DNA of 64,000 nt from Symsagittifera roscoffensis (taxonomy: Eukaryota > Xenacoelomorpha > Acoela > Convolutidae), in NCBI RefSeq assembly GCF_963678635.1, contig NC_087066.1:18285275-18349274 (forward strand), in the 5' to 3' direction. Shown here one piece after another: positions 1 to 12,569 of the stretch; position 1 is the stretch's first letter, and every line of letters begins with the position of its first letter. The notes under the pieces are model-generated. The model ran no database searches. It saw only the letters and a program-made list of their open reading frames with translations, and was not told where the DNA came from. Position numbers and translations under genes: made by a program.

Positions 1-3000
1 TAGCAAAACCAACCATTTACAAGCTAACTTTATGATCAATCTTTTGAGGTTTTATCCCCCCCAGAAAAAGCAAATTGTGAAGTTTTTCTATTTCTTATAA
101 CCTTATAAAGCGAAAATTTAGTGAGTTAGATTGTCATTTGGTAATAATAACTGTAAAAAAATTTCGAATAAGTCCTGATATCATTTGAAGTATATAAGCA
201 TCACCATTTTTTTCACTGTTTTTGAGAAAACTTTGAGTCATCGCGATAAAAAAACTGTTGACCTACTACTGTTGTGCAGTGAGCCGTCAAACTTTCTGAA
301 TTGTTTAATAACAGCCTTCCAGCTCCCTGAAAAATTGGAATCAACCTTTCTTAACTATTGATTTTGCCTATCTTGAAGGGTTCAAATTCCAAAGTTTTTG
401 GAAAAATTTTCTGCTAAAAAACTGTTCATTGTTGAGGTGAACTAGTGTGGTAAAACATTTGAGCTCAATCATAAAAATTTCAATGCTACAGGACAAATTG
501 CGAAAAAAACAGACAAAACCTGTATTAATCAAAAAAAAATTCGTGAGAAGGAAAAACATTTCGTTTCATAACCCAAATTGTCAGTTGTCAGTTCGATTTC
601 GATCGAAGCATGTGAAAGATTGAGCTTCTAAAGACACCGCAAACCTGAAACTGTCAGCTGCGAGCCGCGGCGCCATCTACGTGACAGGGAAAACTCAAAA
701 AAATTCCTTGAAATGAGGGGATGGAGCCTTTGAATGAGTTTCTTAGTAGTAAAAATCTTGATGGTTCCAAAAATTAATTTTAGGCGGTGACTTTTTCAGA
801 TTTTTTGATGCAAACTGTAACCATTACATTGAATCAGGGCTGATACAATTCATGAGCCCAGATATGAAATGTGTTGAACGTAGAAGAAAAATTGGCTACG
901 CTTCGCCCGGAAAGCGCATTATGAAGAAACGCCGAAACTGAAAAAACTTCACGAAAAAGCTGTCTAATTCAGATCAAAACAGACCTAGTTTTAAAAAGAA
1001 TTGATTTGAAATCATAAAAACTTCAATGAAATCTGAGGCAAATGATGGATTTTCAGGTTGCTGTTCAGGAGCGCTCCTCCTGATATAAATTAGAGTCTAA
1101 CAAGCCTGATTAATCAGAAAAAGAGCATTTGAAGATAAAGATAGTGGAAACGGAAAATGGGGTTTCAACTCAGAGATATATTTTGAAGCAAAAAGCAGGT
1201 AGAAGTTGCTGTATTTTTCTTGAGCGTGAATTAAAGTTAGACGAAGGAGTAATTTCCCACGGGGAGGGAGCTAGGTAAAAAAATACCCAATATCAAAATT
1301 ATGCCGAGCTTAGATGTTGCTTGTTGCTTTCGAGAAATGTTGCAAGAGTACGACATGATAGAGCCCACAAACACAGGAGGACAAATGAAGTTATGTTGCA
1401 ATTTTTGAATTATTTTCTTAAATAGAAAGTACGATGGCTGATAGTGGGTGGCACGACAGTGAATGCACTGAAGTGACCTCTCACTAAGTTGCGAATTTCG
1501 GAATTAAGTACTTAAATCGGATATTGAAAAGGACCGAAGCTATGTTACCTTATCAGTACTAATTTTTATACTGTTTGTTCCGTCTTTTAGCAAAACCAAC
1601 CATTTACAAGCTAACTTTATGATCAATCTTTTGAGGTTTTATCCCCCCCAGAAAAAGCAAATTGTGAAGTTTTTCTATTTCTTATAACCTTATAAAGCGA
1701 AAATTTAGTGAGTTAGATTGTCATTTGGTAATAATAACTGTAAAAAAGTTTTCGAATAAATCCTGATATCATTTGAAGTATATAAGCATCACCATTTTTT
1801 TCACTGTTTTTGAGAAAACTTTGAGTCATCGCGATAAAAAAACTGTTGACCTACTACTGTTGTGCAGTGAGCCGTCAAACTTTCTGAATTGTTTAATAAC
1901 AGCCTTCCAGCTCCCTGAAAAATTGGAATCAACCATTCTTAACTATTGATTTCGCCTATCTTGAAGGGTTCAAATTCCAAAGTTTTTGGAAAAATTTTCT
2001 GCTAAAAAACTGTTCATTGTTGAGGTGAACTAGTGTGGTAAAACATTTGAGCTCAATCATAAAAATTTCAATGCTACAGGACAAATTGCGAAAAAAACAG
2101 ACAAAACCTGTATTAATCAAAAAAAATTTCGTGAGAAGGAAAAACATTTCGTTTCATAACCCAAATTGTCAGTTGTCAGTTCGATTTCGATCGAAGCATG
2201 TGAAAGATTGAGCTTCTAAAGACACCGCAAACCTAAAACTGTCAGCTGCGAGCCGCGGCGCCATCTACGTGACAGGGAAAACTCCAAAAAATTCCTTGAA
2301 ATGAGGGGATGGAGCCTTTGAATGAGTTTCTTAGTAGTAAAAATCTTGATGGTTCCAAAAATTAATTTTAGGCGGTGACTTTTTCAGATTTTTTGATGCA
2401 AACTGTAACCATTACATTGAATCAGGGCTGATACAATTCATGAGCCCAGATATGAAATGTGTTGAACGTAGAAGAAAAATTGGCTACGCTTCGCCCGGAA
2501 AGCGCATTATGAAGAAACGCCGAAACTGAAAAAACTTCACGAAAAAGCTGTCTAATTCAGATCAAAACAGACCTAGTTTTAAAAAGAATTGATTTGAAAT
2601 CATAAAAACTTCAATGAAATCTGAGGCAAATGATGGATTTTCAGGTTGCTGTTCAGGAGCGCTCCTCCTGATATAAATTAGAGTCTAACAAGCCTGATTA
2701 ATCAGAAAAAGAGCATTTGAAGATAAAGATAGTGGAAACGGAAAATGGGGTTTCAACTCAGAGATATATTTTGAAGCAAAAAGCAGGTAGAAGTTGCTGT
2801 ATTTTTCTTGAGCGTGAATTAAAGTTAGACGAAGGAGTAATTTCCCACGGGGAGGGAGCTAGGTAAAAAAATACCCAATATCAAAATTATGCCGAGCTTA
2901 GATGTTGCTTGTTGCTTTCGAGAAATGTTGCAAGAGTACGACATGATAGAGCCCACAAACACAGGAGGACAAATGAAGTTATGTTGCAATTTTTGAATTA

Positions 3001-6000
3001 TTTTCTTAAATAGAAAGTACGATGGCTGATAGTGGGTGGCACGACAGTGACTGCACTGAAGTGACCTCTCACTAAGTTGCGAATTTCGGAATTAAGTACT
3101 TAAATCGGATATTGAAAAGGACCGAAGCTATGTTACCTTATCAGTACTAATTTTTATACTGTTTGTTCCGTCTTTTAGCAAAACCAACCATTTACAAGCT
3201 AACTTTATGATCAATCTTTTGAGGTTTTATCCCCCCCAGAAAAAGCAAATTGTGAAGTTTTTCTATTTCTTATAACCTTATAAAGCGAAAATTTAGTGAG
3301 TTAGATTGTCATTTGGTAATAATAACTGTAAAAAAAGTTTTCGAATAAGTCCTGATATCATTTGAAGTATATAAGCATCACCATTTTTTTTCACTGTTTT
3401 TGAGAAAACTTTGAGTCATCGCGATAAAAAAACTGTTGACCTACTACTGTTGTGCAGTGAGCCGTCAAACTTTCTGAATTGTTTAATAACAGCCTTCCAG
3501 CTCCCTGAAAAATTGGAATCAACCTTTCTTAACTATTGATTTCGCCTATCTTGAAGGGTTCAAATTCCAAAGTTTTTGGAAAAATTTTCTGCTAAAAAAC
3601 TGTTCATTGTTGAGGTGAACTAGTGTGGTAAAACATTTGAGCTCAATCATAAAAATTTCAATGCTACAGGACAAATTGCGAAAAAAACAGACAAAACCTG
3701 TATTAATCAAAAAAAATTTCGTGAGAAGGAAAAACATTTCGTTTCATAACCCAAATTGTCAGTTGTCAGTTCGATTTCGATCGAAGCATGTGAAAGATTG
3801 AGCTTCTAAAGACACCGCAAACCTGAAACTGTCAGCTGCGAGCCGCGGCGCCATCTACGTGACAGGGAAAACTCCAAAAAATTCTTTGAAATGAGTGGAT
3901 GGAGCCTTTGAATGAGTTTCTTAGTAGTAAAAATCTTGATTGTTCCAAAAATTAATTTTAGGCGGTGACTTTTTCAGATTTTTTGATGCAAACTGTAACC
4001 ATTACATTGAATCAGGGCTGATACAATTCATGAGCCCAGATATGAAATGTGTTGAACGTAGAAGAAAAATTGGCTACGCTTCGCCCGGAAAGCGCATTAT
4101 GAAGAAACGCCGAAACTGAAAAAACTTCACGAAAAAGCTGTCTAATTCAGATCAAAACAGACCTAGTTTTAAAAAGAATTGATTTGAAATCATAAAAACT
4201 TCAATGAAATCTGAGGCAAATGATGGATTTTCAGGTTGCTGTTCAGGAGCGCTCCTCCTGATATAAATTAGAGTCTAACAAGCCTGATTAATCAGAAAAA
4301 GAGCATTTGAAGATAAAGATAGTGGAAACGGAAAATGGGGTTTCAACTCAGAGATATATTTTGAAGCAAAAAGCAGGTAGAAGTTGCTGTATTTTTCTTG
4401 AGCGTGAATTAAAGTTAGACGAAGGAGTAATTTCCCACGGGGAGGGAGCTAGGTAAAAAAAATACCCAATATCAAAATTATGCCGAGCTTAGATGTTGCT
4501 TGTTGCTTTCGAGAAATGTTGCAAGAGTACGACATGATAGAGCCCACAAACACAGGAGGACAAATGAAGTTATGTTGCAATTTTTGAATTATTTTCTTAA
4601 ATAGAAAGTACGATGGCTGATAGTGGGTGGCACGACAGTGACTGCACTGAAGTGACCTCTCACTAAGTTGCGAATTTCGGAATTAAGTACTTAAATCGGA
4701 TATTGAAAAGGACCGAAGCTATGTTACCTTATCAGTACTAATTTTTATACTGTTTGTTCCGTCTTTTAGCAAAACCAACCATTTACAAGCTAACTTTATG
4801 ATCAATCTTTTGAGGTTTTATCCCCCCCAGAAAAAACAAATTGTGAAGTTTTTCTATTTCTTATAACCTTATAAAGCAAAAATTTAGTGAGTTAGATTGT
4901 CATTTGGTAATAATAACTGTGAAAAAGTTTTCGAATAAGTCCTGATATCATTTGAAGTATATAAGCATCACCATTTTTTTTCACTGTTTTTGAGAAAACT
5001 TTGAGGCATCGCGATAAAAAAACTGTTGACCTACTACTGTTGTGCAGTGAGCCGTCAAACTTTCTGAATTGTTTAATAACAGCCTTCCAGCTCCCTGAAA
5101 AATTGGAATCAACCTTTCTTAACTATTGATTTCGCCTATTTTGAAGGGTTCAAATTCCAAAGTTTTTGGAAAAATTTTCTGCTAAAAAACTGTTCATTGT
5201 TGAGGTGAACTAGTGTGGTAAAACATTTGAGCTCAATCATAAAAATTTCAATGCTACAGGACAAATTGCGAAAAAAACAGACAAAACCTGTATTAATCAA
5301 AAAAAATTTCGTGAGAAGGAAAAACATTTCGTTTCATAACCCAAATTGTCAGTTGTCAATTCGATTTCGATCGAAGCATGTGAAAGATTGAGCTTCTAAA
5401 GACACCGCAAACCTGAAACTGTCAGCTGCGAGCCGCGGCGCCATCTACGTGACAGGGAAAACTCAAAAAAATTCCTTGAAATGAGGGGATGGAGCCTTTG
5501 AATGAGTTTCTTAGTAGTAAAAATCTTGATGGTTCCAAAAATTAATTTTAGGCGGTGACTTTTTCAGATTTTTTGATGCAAACTGTAACCATTACATTGA
5601 ATCAGGGCTGATACAATTCATGAGCCCAGATATGAAATGTGTTGAACGTAGAAGAAAAATTGGCTACGCTTCGCCCGGAAAGCGCATTATGAAGAAACGC
5701 CGAAACTGAAAAAACTTCACGAAAAAGCTGTCTAATTCAGATCAAAACAGACCTAGTTTTAAAAAGAATTGATTTGAAATCATAAAAACTTCAATGAAAT
5801 CTGAGGCAAATGATGGATTTTCAGGTTGCTGTTCAGGAGCGCTCCTCCTGATATAAATTAGAGTCTAACAAACCTGATTAATCAGAAAAAGAGCATTTGA
5901 AGATAAAGATAGTGGAAACGGAAAATGGGGTTTCAACTCATTGATATATTTTGAAGCAAAAAGCAGGTAGAAGTTCTTGAGCGTGAATTAAAGTTAGACG

Positions 6001-6165
6001 AAGGAGTAATTTCCCACGGGGAGGGAGCTAGGTAAAAAAATACCCAATATCAAAATTATGCCGAGCTTAGATGTTGCTTGTTGCTTTCGAGAAATGTTGC
6101 AAGAGTACGACATGATAGAGCCCACAAACACAGGAGGACAAATGAAGTTATGTTGCAATTTTTGA
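1..6165 (+). repeat. Head-to-tail tandem array, 1.59-kb unit, about 3.9 copies
   Basis: Units begin at 1, 1588, 3176 and 4767, so the period is 1588-1591 bp. They differ by scattered single bases, homopolymer length and a deletion of about 12 bp near 5970 in the last unit. The array is cut by the window edge on the left. On the right it stops at 6165, where the fourth unit runs into pol sequence that the other units lack. Each unit is composite. Its first part resembles the leader of element 2 (21,840-22,330; shared blocks around tttagtgagtta and gcgataaaaa). Its part at about 880-1410 resembles element 2 pol just upstream of RT (26,635-27,060). The array therefore grew from an internally deleted gypsy element. 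The 63-codon minus-strand frame found in every unit shows no domain and is not treated as a gene. Confidence 0.93.
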
Positions 6166-6600
6166 TGCCCAGTGCTGTGACGTTAGGCATATTCTATATC
6201 ACGTACAGACGACAGACTTATGAAACCTGGCTGTTCCAAGAATTTCACTATCCTGGATATTGGTTCCTCCTTTTGACTAATGCCATCATGTAGGGACGAA
6301 AGATAAATTAAAAGTTTTGCGTGTGATTTAATTTCGTAAAAAAAGAAAAGGACACCTTTTGGCTTGTGCATTGCGACTGCGACAAATTAGCTACTAATTG
6401 TTCAGGTTGACCAGTGTAACAAAACAAACGGGAATCTCATAATGGATTACCCGGACGAGGTGATGATAGCGACGTCTACTTTGGGAGACCGCATTGATAG
6501 ACTAGATGAAGTCTTTGACTGCATGATGTGAGCGGGCTCGAAATGCTAACCCTCAGATTTGAAATTCTCAGGGATTCTATAAAAGATCTCGACAGGATGG
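6166..6600 (+). pseudogene. Element 1: decayed gypsy reverse transcriptase
   Basis: The plus strand follows the RT core of element 2 (27,150-27,570) in order, with many indels and stops. Shared landmarks are a block at 6230 matching the 'TLDLGSAFWQ' region, the MPFGL-type region near 6355 reduced to short islands, and at 6440-6500 the DNA block for the catalytic loop (gacgaggtgatgatagcgac against gacgacgtggtcatagcgac at 27,425). The second Asp codon of the YVDD-type motif reads Glu here. No frame longer than about 70 codons remains, so this is a dead copy. It is continuous with the last unit of the tandem array, whose tail supplies the sequence just upstream of RT. Confidence 0.75.
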
Positions 6601-7275
6601 TAGACATACATGGTGAGTGAGAGCGGATTCGCAAGCTGCGGAGACCATGCTAATATGGAAAGCTTTTAGAATGGACACAAAAATAGAAAGCTTTTTTGGA
6701 ACCGCAAATTATTTTTTAAAAATTTTGAAAGCAGATAAATTCTTTCCGATGCAACAGCTGATGCGCAAAAAAGTAAAGATTTTTGAATGGAACAAAAAAA
6801 TTCAGGTATATTTTGAGAACGCAAGAAAGGATTAAGGCGATGCATGAATTTTGGACAGGATAGTAGACATGCATGTTAAGTCTGCCGAAATTAACATGTA
6901 TGTCCTCGACATTGATGCGTCAGTCGTCGATCGTTCCTATCTCTCGTGTTTTGCATCAGGAAGAAGAATAGAACAAGAAGTCCCTTCTACGCCCCATAAT
7001 ATAGGAAAGCAAGATGCTCAGCAACGCAATTATGAAATACAAGGCTGTCAAGGCCGAAATGTTTGCAAAAGTACGTTTTGTCGAAAAAAAATATGCTTAT
7101 AATCGGTGCGCTCCACTCCTGCTACGAGTTGAACGTGGAGCTTTATCCTGGTTGAGGACGTGCTCAACGGGTCATAGTTACAGTGGTCACTGGTTATCAT
7201 GATTACACGGTTTAATTCAAAAATCGAACGCAGGATGCGTGAAAAGCACCAAAACTTTGACAGCCTCAGCATAAA
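6601..7275 (+). pseudogene. Element 1: decayed RT connection and RNase H
   Basis: A 72-codon frame from 6617 contains the connection region, with 'WKAFRMDTKIESFFGTANYF' as the counterpart of the WKAPRTDTQL...GFANYYR region of gypsy polymerases. RNase H follows: 'YVLDIDASVV' at about 6895 matches the first catalytic Asp block (DSDASVV in element 2 at 27,865). 'ALSWLRTCSTGHSY' near 7137 matches the block after the last catalytic Asp (element 2 at 28,075), and the 'MITRF..KIERRMREKHQNFDSLS' region follows in broken frames. At least three frame changes are needed to read through. It is a pseudogene. Confidence 0.72.
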
Positions 7276-8480
7276 AACAGATTTTTAAGAATCATTGGGG
7301 GAAAAACAAGCAAACCAGTCAAAAATAAAAGATATGTAGTTAATTTAATCTAACAATACTTATAAGGCATTTCCAGACAAAATGGTTTGACAAGTCGATC
7401 ACCTTATACCGGAATATTCAAAACTGTCAGCGGAGAAGGCTGCTGAAATCAAGACTTTCTACTGGATTTGCAAATCTCGGATTTTCTACTACGCTCAAAC
7501 TTGGCGCAACAGTAGCATACTTGCATGAAAATCACCAGCGTTTTTTACTGGATGCTAAAAAGCTCACCCCGTTGATGCGGATGCGGATGCTGGGCCAAAA
7601 AATAGAGGAGGAGTCAACAAAAGATGATCAAGATGGGACAGCAGCCATAACCTAACTGAGGGTCAGCGCGAGAAAGTACGAATAAAATCATCGAGACGTC
7701 AACACTGTGGGAACGAGCAAGATTATAGGACAGTAGTTCAGCAACTAGTCTCTTTTTTCCACAGAATAGCTGGATAAGGACTTCAAGCAAAAGAAGGGAA
7801 AAAAGATCGAGATTCAGAAGAAAACAGTCATTTTTGACATGCGATCAACCTGCTGACAAATAGGCATTAGAAGGGTCGGACGCAGAAAATTTTCGCGGAG
7901 AGTCGGAAAACAGACAAACCGACAAGATTCCCCCAACACAACATTTTGAGTAGACAAGGTGGTTGTATCAAGTGGATGCTTCAGTTTTTATGAAAACTCA
8001 CCGAGCGAGAACTCTTCAATGAGATCGGAGGCTGACTTCTATTCAGGTTGGATCTCAAGCTCAATTTCAGATATCTCAGAGTTAGCGTTGCTTACCCTTC
8101 TTGTAGAAACGAGGGCCAGGGACTAGGATAGAAAATTAGATCAGCAACCCGTTTCAGAGCCTTGAGCGAAAGATTTCTGAAAACTCAGTCGAGGATTTAG
8201 AATTGATAGCAGTGCCAAAACTCTCAATTAGCCTAGCGCCTCAAAAAGAAGCAGTAAGAACCTACTTTGAGCCACTCAAACACGAGACGAGACCATCACC
8301 AAAATTTGGTGTTTCAAAATAGAAGATAATAAGCACCAACCGAGTGAGCACAAATGTCTCTCAGAGTCATGATGATCTATTTGGACCCGAGATAAAGACT
8401 CTCAGACTTGCTAAGAGTGCAGAGGATTGATCGTAATACGAGCAGCTTGAAGACTTGGGTTGAAAATGAAACTTCATACA
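7276..8480 (+). pseudogene. Element 1: decayed pol linker between RNase H and integrase
   Basis: No open frame and no domain. DNA similarity to the same interval of element 2 is visible in patches: 7655-7750 against 28,615-28,715 (the 'VSEKVRIKPSRRQH' coding block) and 8240-8320 against 29,225-29,290. This shows that the element was collinear with element 2 before decay. Nothing else is supported here. Confidence 0.6.
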
Positions 8481-9280
8481 ATGGAGATCTGGGGTAAGAC
8501 AGTTACAAGATAGTGAGACAAACTATATGCAGATGTACTGTTTGTATATGTTCTATATGTATTTGAAGAAAATAGGATTGTTGTCTGTAATAGAAGAGAA
8601 GTATTGTAAGTATTCAAACAAAGATGGGAATGTTGCCTATAAAAGGAAGGAGAGAAGAAGTCAACCAGATGGGACACCAGATAAAAGAAAATTTGTAACA
8701 AAAAGTTAAAAGTCATTTCAAATTACCTGGAATGAAGACAGTATGTAAAAAAAAATGGTCTCAAGTGAAAAATTCCAGAAAGTCAATAAACTCGTCAAAA
8801 TTCAACAGCATGGTACAAAAACACCGCGTATCCATGACAGACAGTGGTTATCTGGGATGGTTGATCTTTTTAGCAAATATGCGGCAGCTGTTTCATGCAT
8901 CATAAGTTCGGCTAAGGAATTTCGGATCACTTGATCAAAAGCGGAATTGCCAGGCATGGATGTCCAATGATTTTCTAAAATGATACTGTTTTTGCAGGCG
9001 AGTTGACCAGAGGCTGATGAGGTGCTCCCAAGTGGCACAAGGTCACTCAATAAAACACCAGCCATAGACCAATGGCATACTAAAGCGACGAAAGTGTACA
9101 TTGATCTCGATATTCAGGTTTTACTGCTCCTGGTACACGAGGGTTTAGACAGTTAGCTACCACAAGTGTTGATGGCTTGTAACAGCGCACAATTTTTTTC
9201 TCTGCTACAGATTTAAGTCCACATATGAAGTTGTCAGAAATTGAGAAAGTTTTTCTAATAAAAAAACTCTATCTCGATTA
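8481..9280 (+). pseudogene. Element 1: decayed integrase
   Basis: Block 8830-9080 aligns by eye with the integrase core of element 2 (29,755-30,000). It starts with the same 'MTDSGY' codons and 'LFTKYAEAV'-like codons, then the 'GRPMTF' region. The active-site block around 'ENGTAFVGEL' is scrambled (aatgatactgtttttgcaggcgagttgacc). The zinc-binding part at 8481-8800 is hardly recognisable. Frames are broken throughout, so no activity is expected. Confidence 0.65.
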
Positions 9281-9970
9281 TGAAGGCAAGAAAACATCGG
9301 CGAAAGTCAACGCTTGAGATGAGAGAAAAACATCTGCAGGATAAGACATCGGAGCTTGACGATGTGTGCAGGATAAACACAGCAAACTCTGGCAAGTCAG
9401 AGGAAGAAATCCGACAAGAGGGCGGTGCGAGCCTTTTTTTGGGTTTTTCAGATTTTGATCCCGTAAGAAAGCACAAAATAGGCTGAAAGAAAACAAGAGG
9501 TCCATTTTTGATAACAAGTACACCGTGTGAAACTTTTTCATAGGCTCTGCACAGGACGAGCCGCACACTGCGAGAACAAACCTCAGGCCTATTATCAGAA
9601 ATCAGAAAAAAAATGCGTTCAGGAAGACAAGAAAAATGATGATTTTTTAATGATGGAACTTGCCAGCGGGAAATCAATGTGGAGGGCACTACTGAAAAGG
9701 ATTGAGATTCGGGAAGAAAAATCTAAGTTTCCGCATAACAGCCGAACGCGCCACTCGCTATGGTGATGGAGTGAACTAGTGGAAATCCAGAAAAAGCTTC
9801 CGGATACGACACGCTTGCGTGATACGAGCATTAGCGAAGAGATAGAGTGGAGCCGGAAAATTCAGTGGCAGATTTTGGGAGTAGAGAGCATAACGACATT
9901 ATCTCTCGGGGATTGTGGTATCAGAATCCCGGCGCCTTGTAACTTCTGTATGAATAGTCGAATTTAATTC
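9281..9970 (+). pseudogene. Element 1: decayed C-terminal pol tail
   Basis: The block at 9280-9420 corresponds to the integrase C-terminal region of element 2 at 30,200-30,340 ('KTSPQVYVSDVIRRQQEL' region). The block at 9540-9680, including gattttttgatgatgga, corresponds to 30,480-30,600. After about 9700 the similarity fades. No 3' LTR can be recognised at the end, so the true boundary of the element is uncertain. Confidence 0.55.
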
Positions 9971-10640
9971 CGAGAGTTATTTATTTCAGAGTATGAGTAA
10001 TTGTGGGCGAGGAAAAAGCCAATACATCAGTCGTTGACTTTTCGACTTTCCGTCGCTGATTAATTTTGATAAAGACTGTTTAAAGCAAGCACGTTAGATT
10101 CAATCTTGACGCTATTCAACCGTCAGACGTTTAATTTTTACTTTTCGTCAATATGTAATAATCGGGTGATTTTTACTCCCATTCATCTATCCATCAACCT
10201 TCCATCCAGACATTAATATTTTCATCAGCAATCCATTAATCCAGCTGTCCGAAAATACCTCAAACCATTATTCCGTGCTTTCATCCAACAACCCAGCCAT
10301 CGACCTATCATTCATCAGCCATCTATCGATTCTCCATTCAGCCATCCATCCACCAAAGCAGCCAGCCATCTGAGTTCTTTCTGGAACTTTACCCCCATTT
10401 TAGATGCATGCTACAGTTTTAGGGAGCAGCTTTAACTGCGGTGCTTTGATAATCTTTAAAAATTCTTTTTGTATCGCTAAAAAAGCGAATTCAGCTTTGC
10501 ACCGTGAGTAGCAGAATTTCAATTCGTAACATGATCTAAGAAAACCGCAGACAATAAGGAAAACTACAACAAAACGAATTTTGAAATTTTTGCTTGAAAT
10601 ACATCAGTCGTAACATTTTGGTATTTGACCAGAAGCAACA
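9971..10640. other. Non-coding AT-rich spacer with degenerate CCAT-type microsatellite
   Basis: No coding frame or element motif is seen. Positions about 10,175-10,375 are rich in imperfect ccat/atcc words (ccatcaacc, ccatccag, cagccatc), an old decayed tetranucleotide repeat. A short (caa)4-5 tract lies at 10,637-10,656, next to the 3' side of the non-LTR fragment that follows. Confidence 0.55.
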
Positions 10641-10659
10641 TCAACAACAACAACAATTA

Positions 10660-11835
10660 AAATGCATAATCATCCAAATTATAAATCACCAAATAACAGG
10701 TGGTTTGGAAATATGTTCAGTTCTCCTTGTAGTCTAGTTTTAGCAGCACATGGCATTTTCTCTCTTTGGTTAGTTGTGGCATATGTCGATCTTTGTGGAA
10801 TGTATCTATAAAGTGTTTGTCTTACACCCATGTTAGTAACTTTGATGAAAAGCGCGACGTCTGCTTCTTTTATGGTTTCACTTAAGGATCGTGGTTTCTT
10901 ATAATACCCCTTCTCACAGGACTATTCTGTAATCAATCGATATTCAGCAAATCACTCTTTAAAGCATCTCCTCAGACTGCCGAAGCATATGAGATTACCG
11001 ACTTGATCAGAGCTCCTATAAGTTTTCTATCCCATTTTGCGAATAGTTCAACTTTTGTCATATCAGTAGTAGGAAGATTCTTGATGAGATTTTGCTGCAT
11101 ATCGATGAAATTGGTTCTTTAAAGGTTAACTTGTCCTCGAATATGATCCCGAGTAACTTTACTGTATCGACGCGGGTTATTCTAGGGACTTAATGCGTGG
11201 CTGGGATTCTGGTGAGCTGTAAAAGCAACTCGTGAGTTTTCGCCTTGTTCAACACAAGATTCTTATCCTGAATTGATTTTCTAATTGATGAGTAATCCTG
11301 ATAGTGTTTTCGCTTTTTGAGTTGTATCGCCGACAAGGGGTGTATCGTCTCTCTAAACGTTGTGATAGTGCGTTTTCTAAATCCAAATCGATTTATTTTC
11401 AAGGAAGAGTTATAGACACATGCACAGTAGGTGTCGTACACAAGTCGCTCGAGCACTCGTGCAAGATTGATAGTCAAAGTTATGGGGCGCGACGTTTTAA
11501 AATTCACAGGGTTAGAGCATTTAGGTACTGGCTTTATGCATGACAGTTTCCACTGCGTCGGAAACTTGGCAGAGCTCATCGGCAGCTGGAAAATATGTGT
11601 CCTAGATAACAGCAAACAATGAGCGCTGTTACGTATAATCCAATAAGGGATTCCATTTGGCTCTGTTGCAGTCTGTTTTTTCTTGCGCAAATAATTGAAC
11701 ACTTGGTTTTATGCAACCACTGGTACCTCATTGCTCGTCGTTTGTAAACTCTTGATCTCACGGGGTCTGTCTGTCGTGGAAAATTTATTGTAGTATTCAT
11801 TCAGTTTGTCAACATCAAAGCATTTGCCTTTTTTC
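10660..11835 (-). pseudogene. LINE-A ORF2: decayed non-LTR reverse transcriptase fragment
   Basis: The minus strand carries a 170-codon frame (11,702 to 11,190) with the first RT blocks of non-LTR elements. 'PNGIPYWIIRN' is the usual (G)PDGIP..(L/I) block. 'SSAKFPTQWKLSCIKPVPK' is the block before motif 0/1. 'SRPITLTINLARVLERLV' is the RPISL...KVLE block. 'FGFRKR' is the start of the FR-T block. The finger and palm motifs that follow (motif A, and the YADD motif C) are lost: the sequence jumps by deletion to a short C-terminal part. Reading down to 10,660 finds only broken frames ending near the caa tract. The order with LINE-A ORF1 (16,752-17,140 and 11,840-11,993) shows one element split by gypsy-B. 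Confidence 0.72.
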
Positions 11836-11993
11836 TTAGTCGTTTACGTAAAGTTCGCCATGTCTGATTTTGGTATTTGCTTTGATTATCTGGCCACTCT
11901 TCACAAGGTTGTACCTTAGTTTCAGGACTTTCTTTTCAGCATCAAGCACTTATGGTGTTGGTTCTGTGGATACTTAGGTGTAAAACCACGTTC
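11836..11993 (-). pseudogene. LINE-A ORF1, C-terminal part (left of the gypsy-B insertion)
   Basis: Broken minus-strand frames read 'EKKVLKLRYNLVKSGQII' followed by 'KIRHGELYVN'. This is the typical C-terminal end of LINE ORF1 RNA-binding proteins, where a basic helix precedes an 'I..G.LYV' strand. It continues the ORF1 fragment at 16,752-17,140, which ends with 'RLKETQFDAY'. The two pieces join once gypsy-B is removed, though at least one frameshift is present. Confidence 0.7.
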
Positions 11994-12110
11994 TGCTGGA
12001 TACTGATTGAATTCACAGCACATGTTTATCTAAAACAAATACAATACCTAATCATTGTAAATCACATGACAAAACATATAGTCTAACATAGCACTATGAC
12101 ATATCCAACA
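11994..12110 (-). repeat. Gypsy-B 3' LTR (117 bp)
   Basis: It matches the other LTR at 16,635-16,751 over its full length. Both start tgctggata on the plus strand and end tatcca(g/a)ca, giving short terminal inverted repeats that read TG...CA. About 17 differences separate the copies, which implies an old insertion. The LTR is unusually short for a gypsy element. Confidence 0.88.
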
Positions 12111-12124
12111 TCCCCCCCCCCCCC
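12111..12124 (-). promoter_or_regulatory. Polypurine tract of gypsy-B
   Basis: On the minus strand a run of 13 G followed by A abuts the 3' LTR start (tgttgg). This is the expected place and composition for the primer of plus-strand DNA synthesis. Confidence 0.8.
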
Positions 12125-12569
12125 TAGGTTGAAGCACAATCGATTGTGGTGAATCCGACAGTAAAGGAACTATTTATTGCACCCAATCTTCAAGCCTATC
12201 CGGCGCACCTCTGCTCCGTTGTGGACGCGATGGGACCCACTGCCGCATACTCGGTCTATCAGCAGGCGTCGCCTTGGCTTCCAGGATATGAGGTGTCAAC
12301 AGCGTCGGGGGTTTCTCCATCGGAGCACATATGGCAACTGGTTGCAATAGTGTCTGGTTTGTTGTCTGATCCGACTGTGGGCAAACCACATCGGATTGTC
12401 GTGAACGCCTCTGAATTGTTAACTGATCTGGTTGTCTGTCGGTATTGATTGTCCCGGTAGGGTCGACATTATCACGAAGAAGGCGTTTCATTGTTTTAAC
12501 CGTCACCTGGGCCCTGGGCCGTTTGACTGTGGATGATATGCGGATGATAGGCGGTGTTTGACTACCCAT
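12125..12569 (-). pseudogene. Gypsy-B: integrase core end and C-terminal pol tail
   Basis: A 131-codon minus-strand frame (12,569 to 12,174) is open. The coding thread is better followed by switching frames at about 12,560: the core ends '...HRLSSAY' followed by 'PQSNG', the usual HPQSNG block that contains the last catalytic region of gypsy integrases. The expected Glu after SNG(R/P)AE is not retained. The remainder is rich in Gln, Thr and Arg, typical of the region behind the integrase core. Confidence 0.65.

Noticed and set aside
368-559. 63-codon minus-strand frame repeated in each tandem unit
   Set aside because: It is conserved only because the units are nearly identical. It has no domain, no start context and lies over leader-like non-coding DNA.
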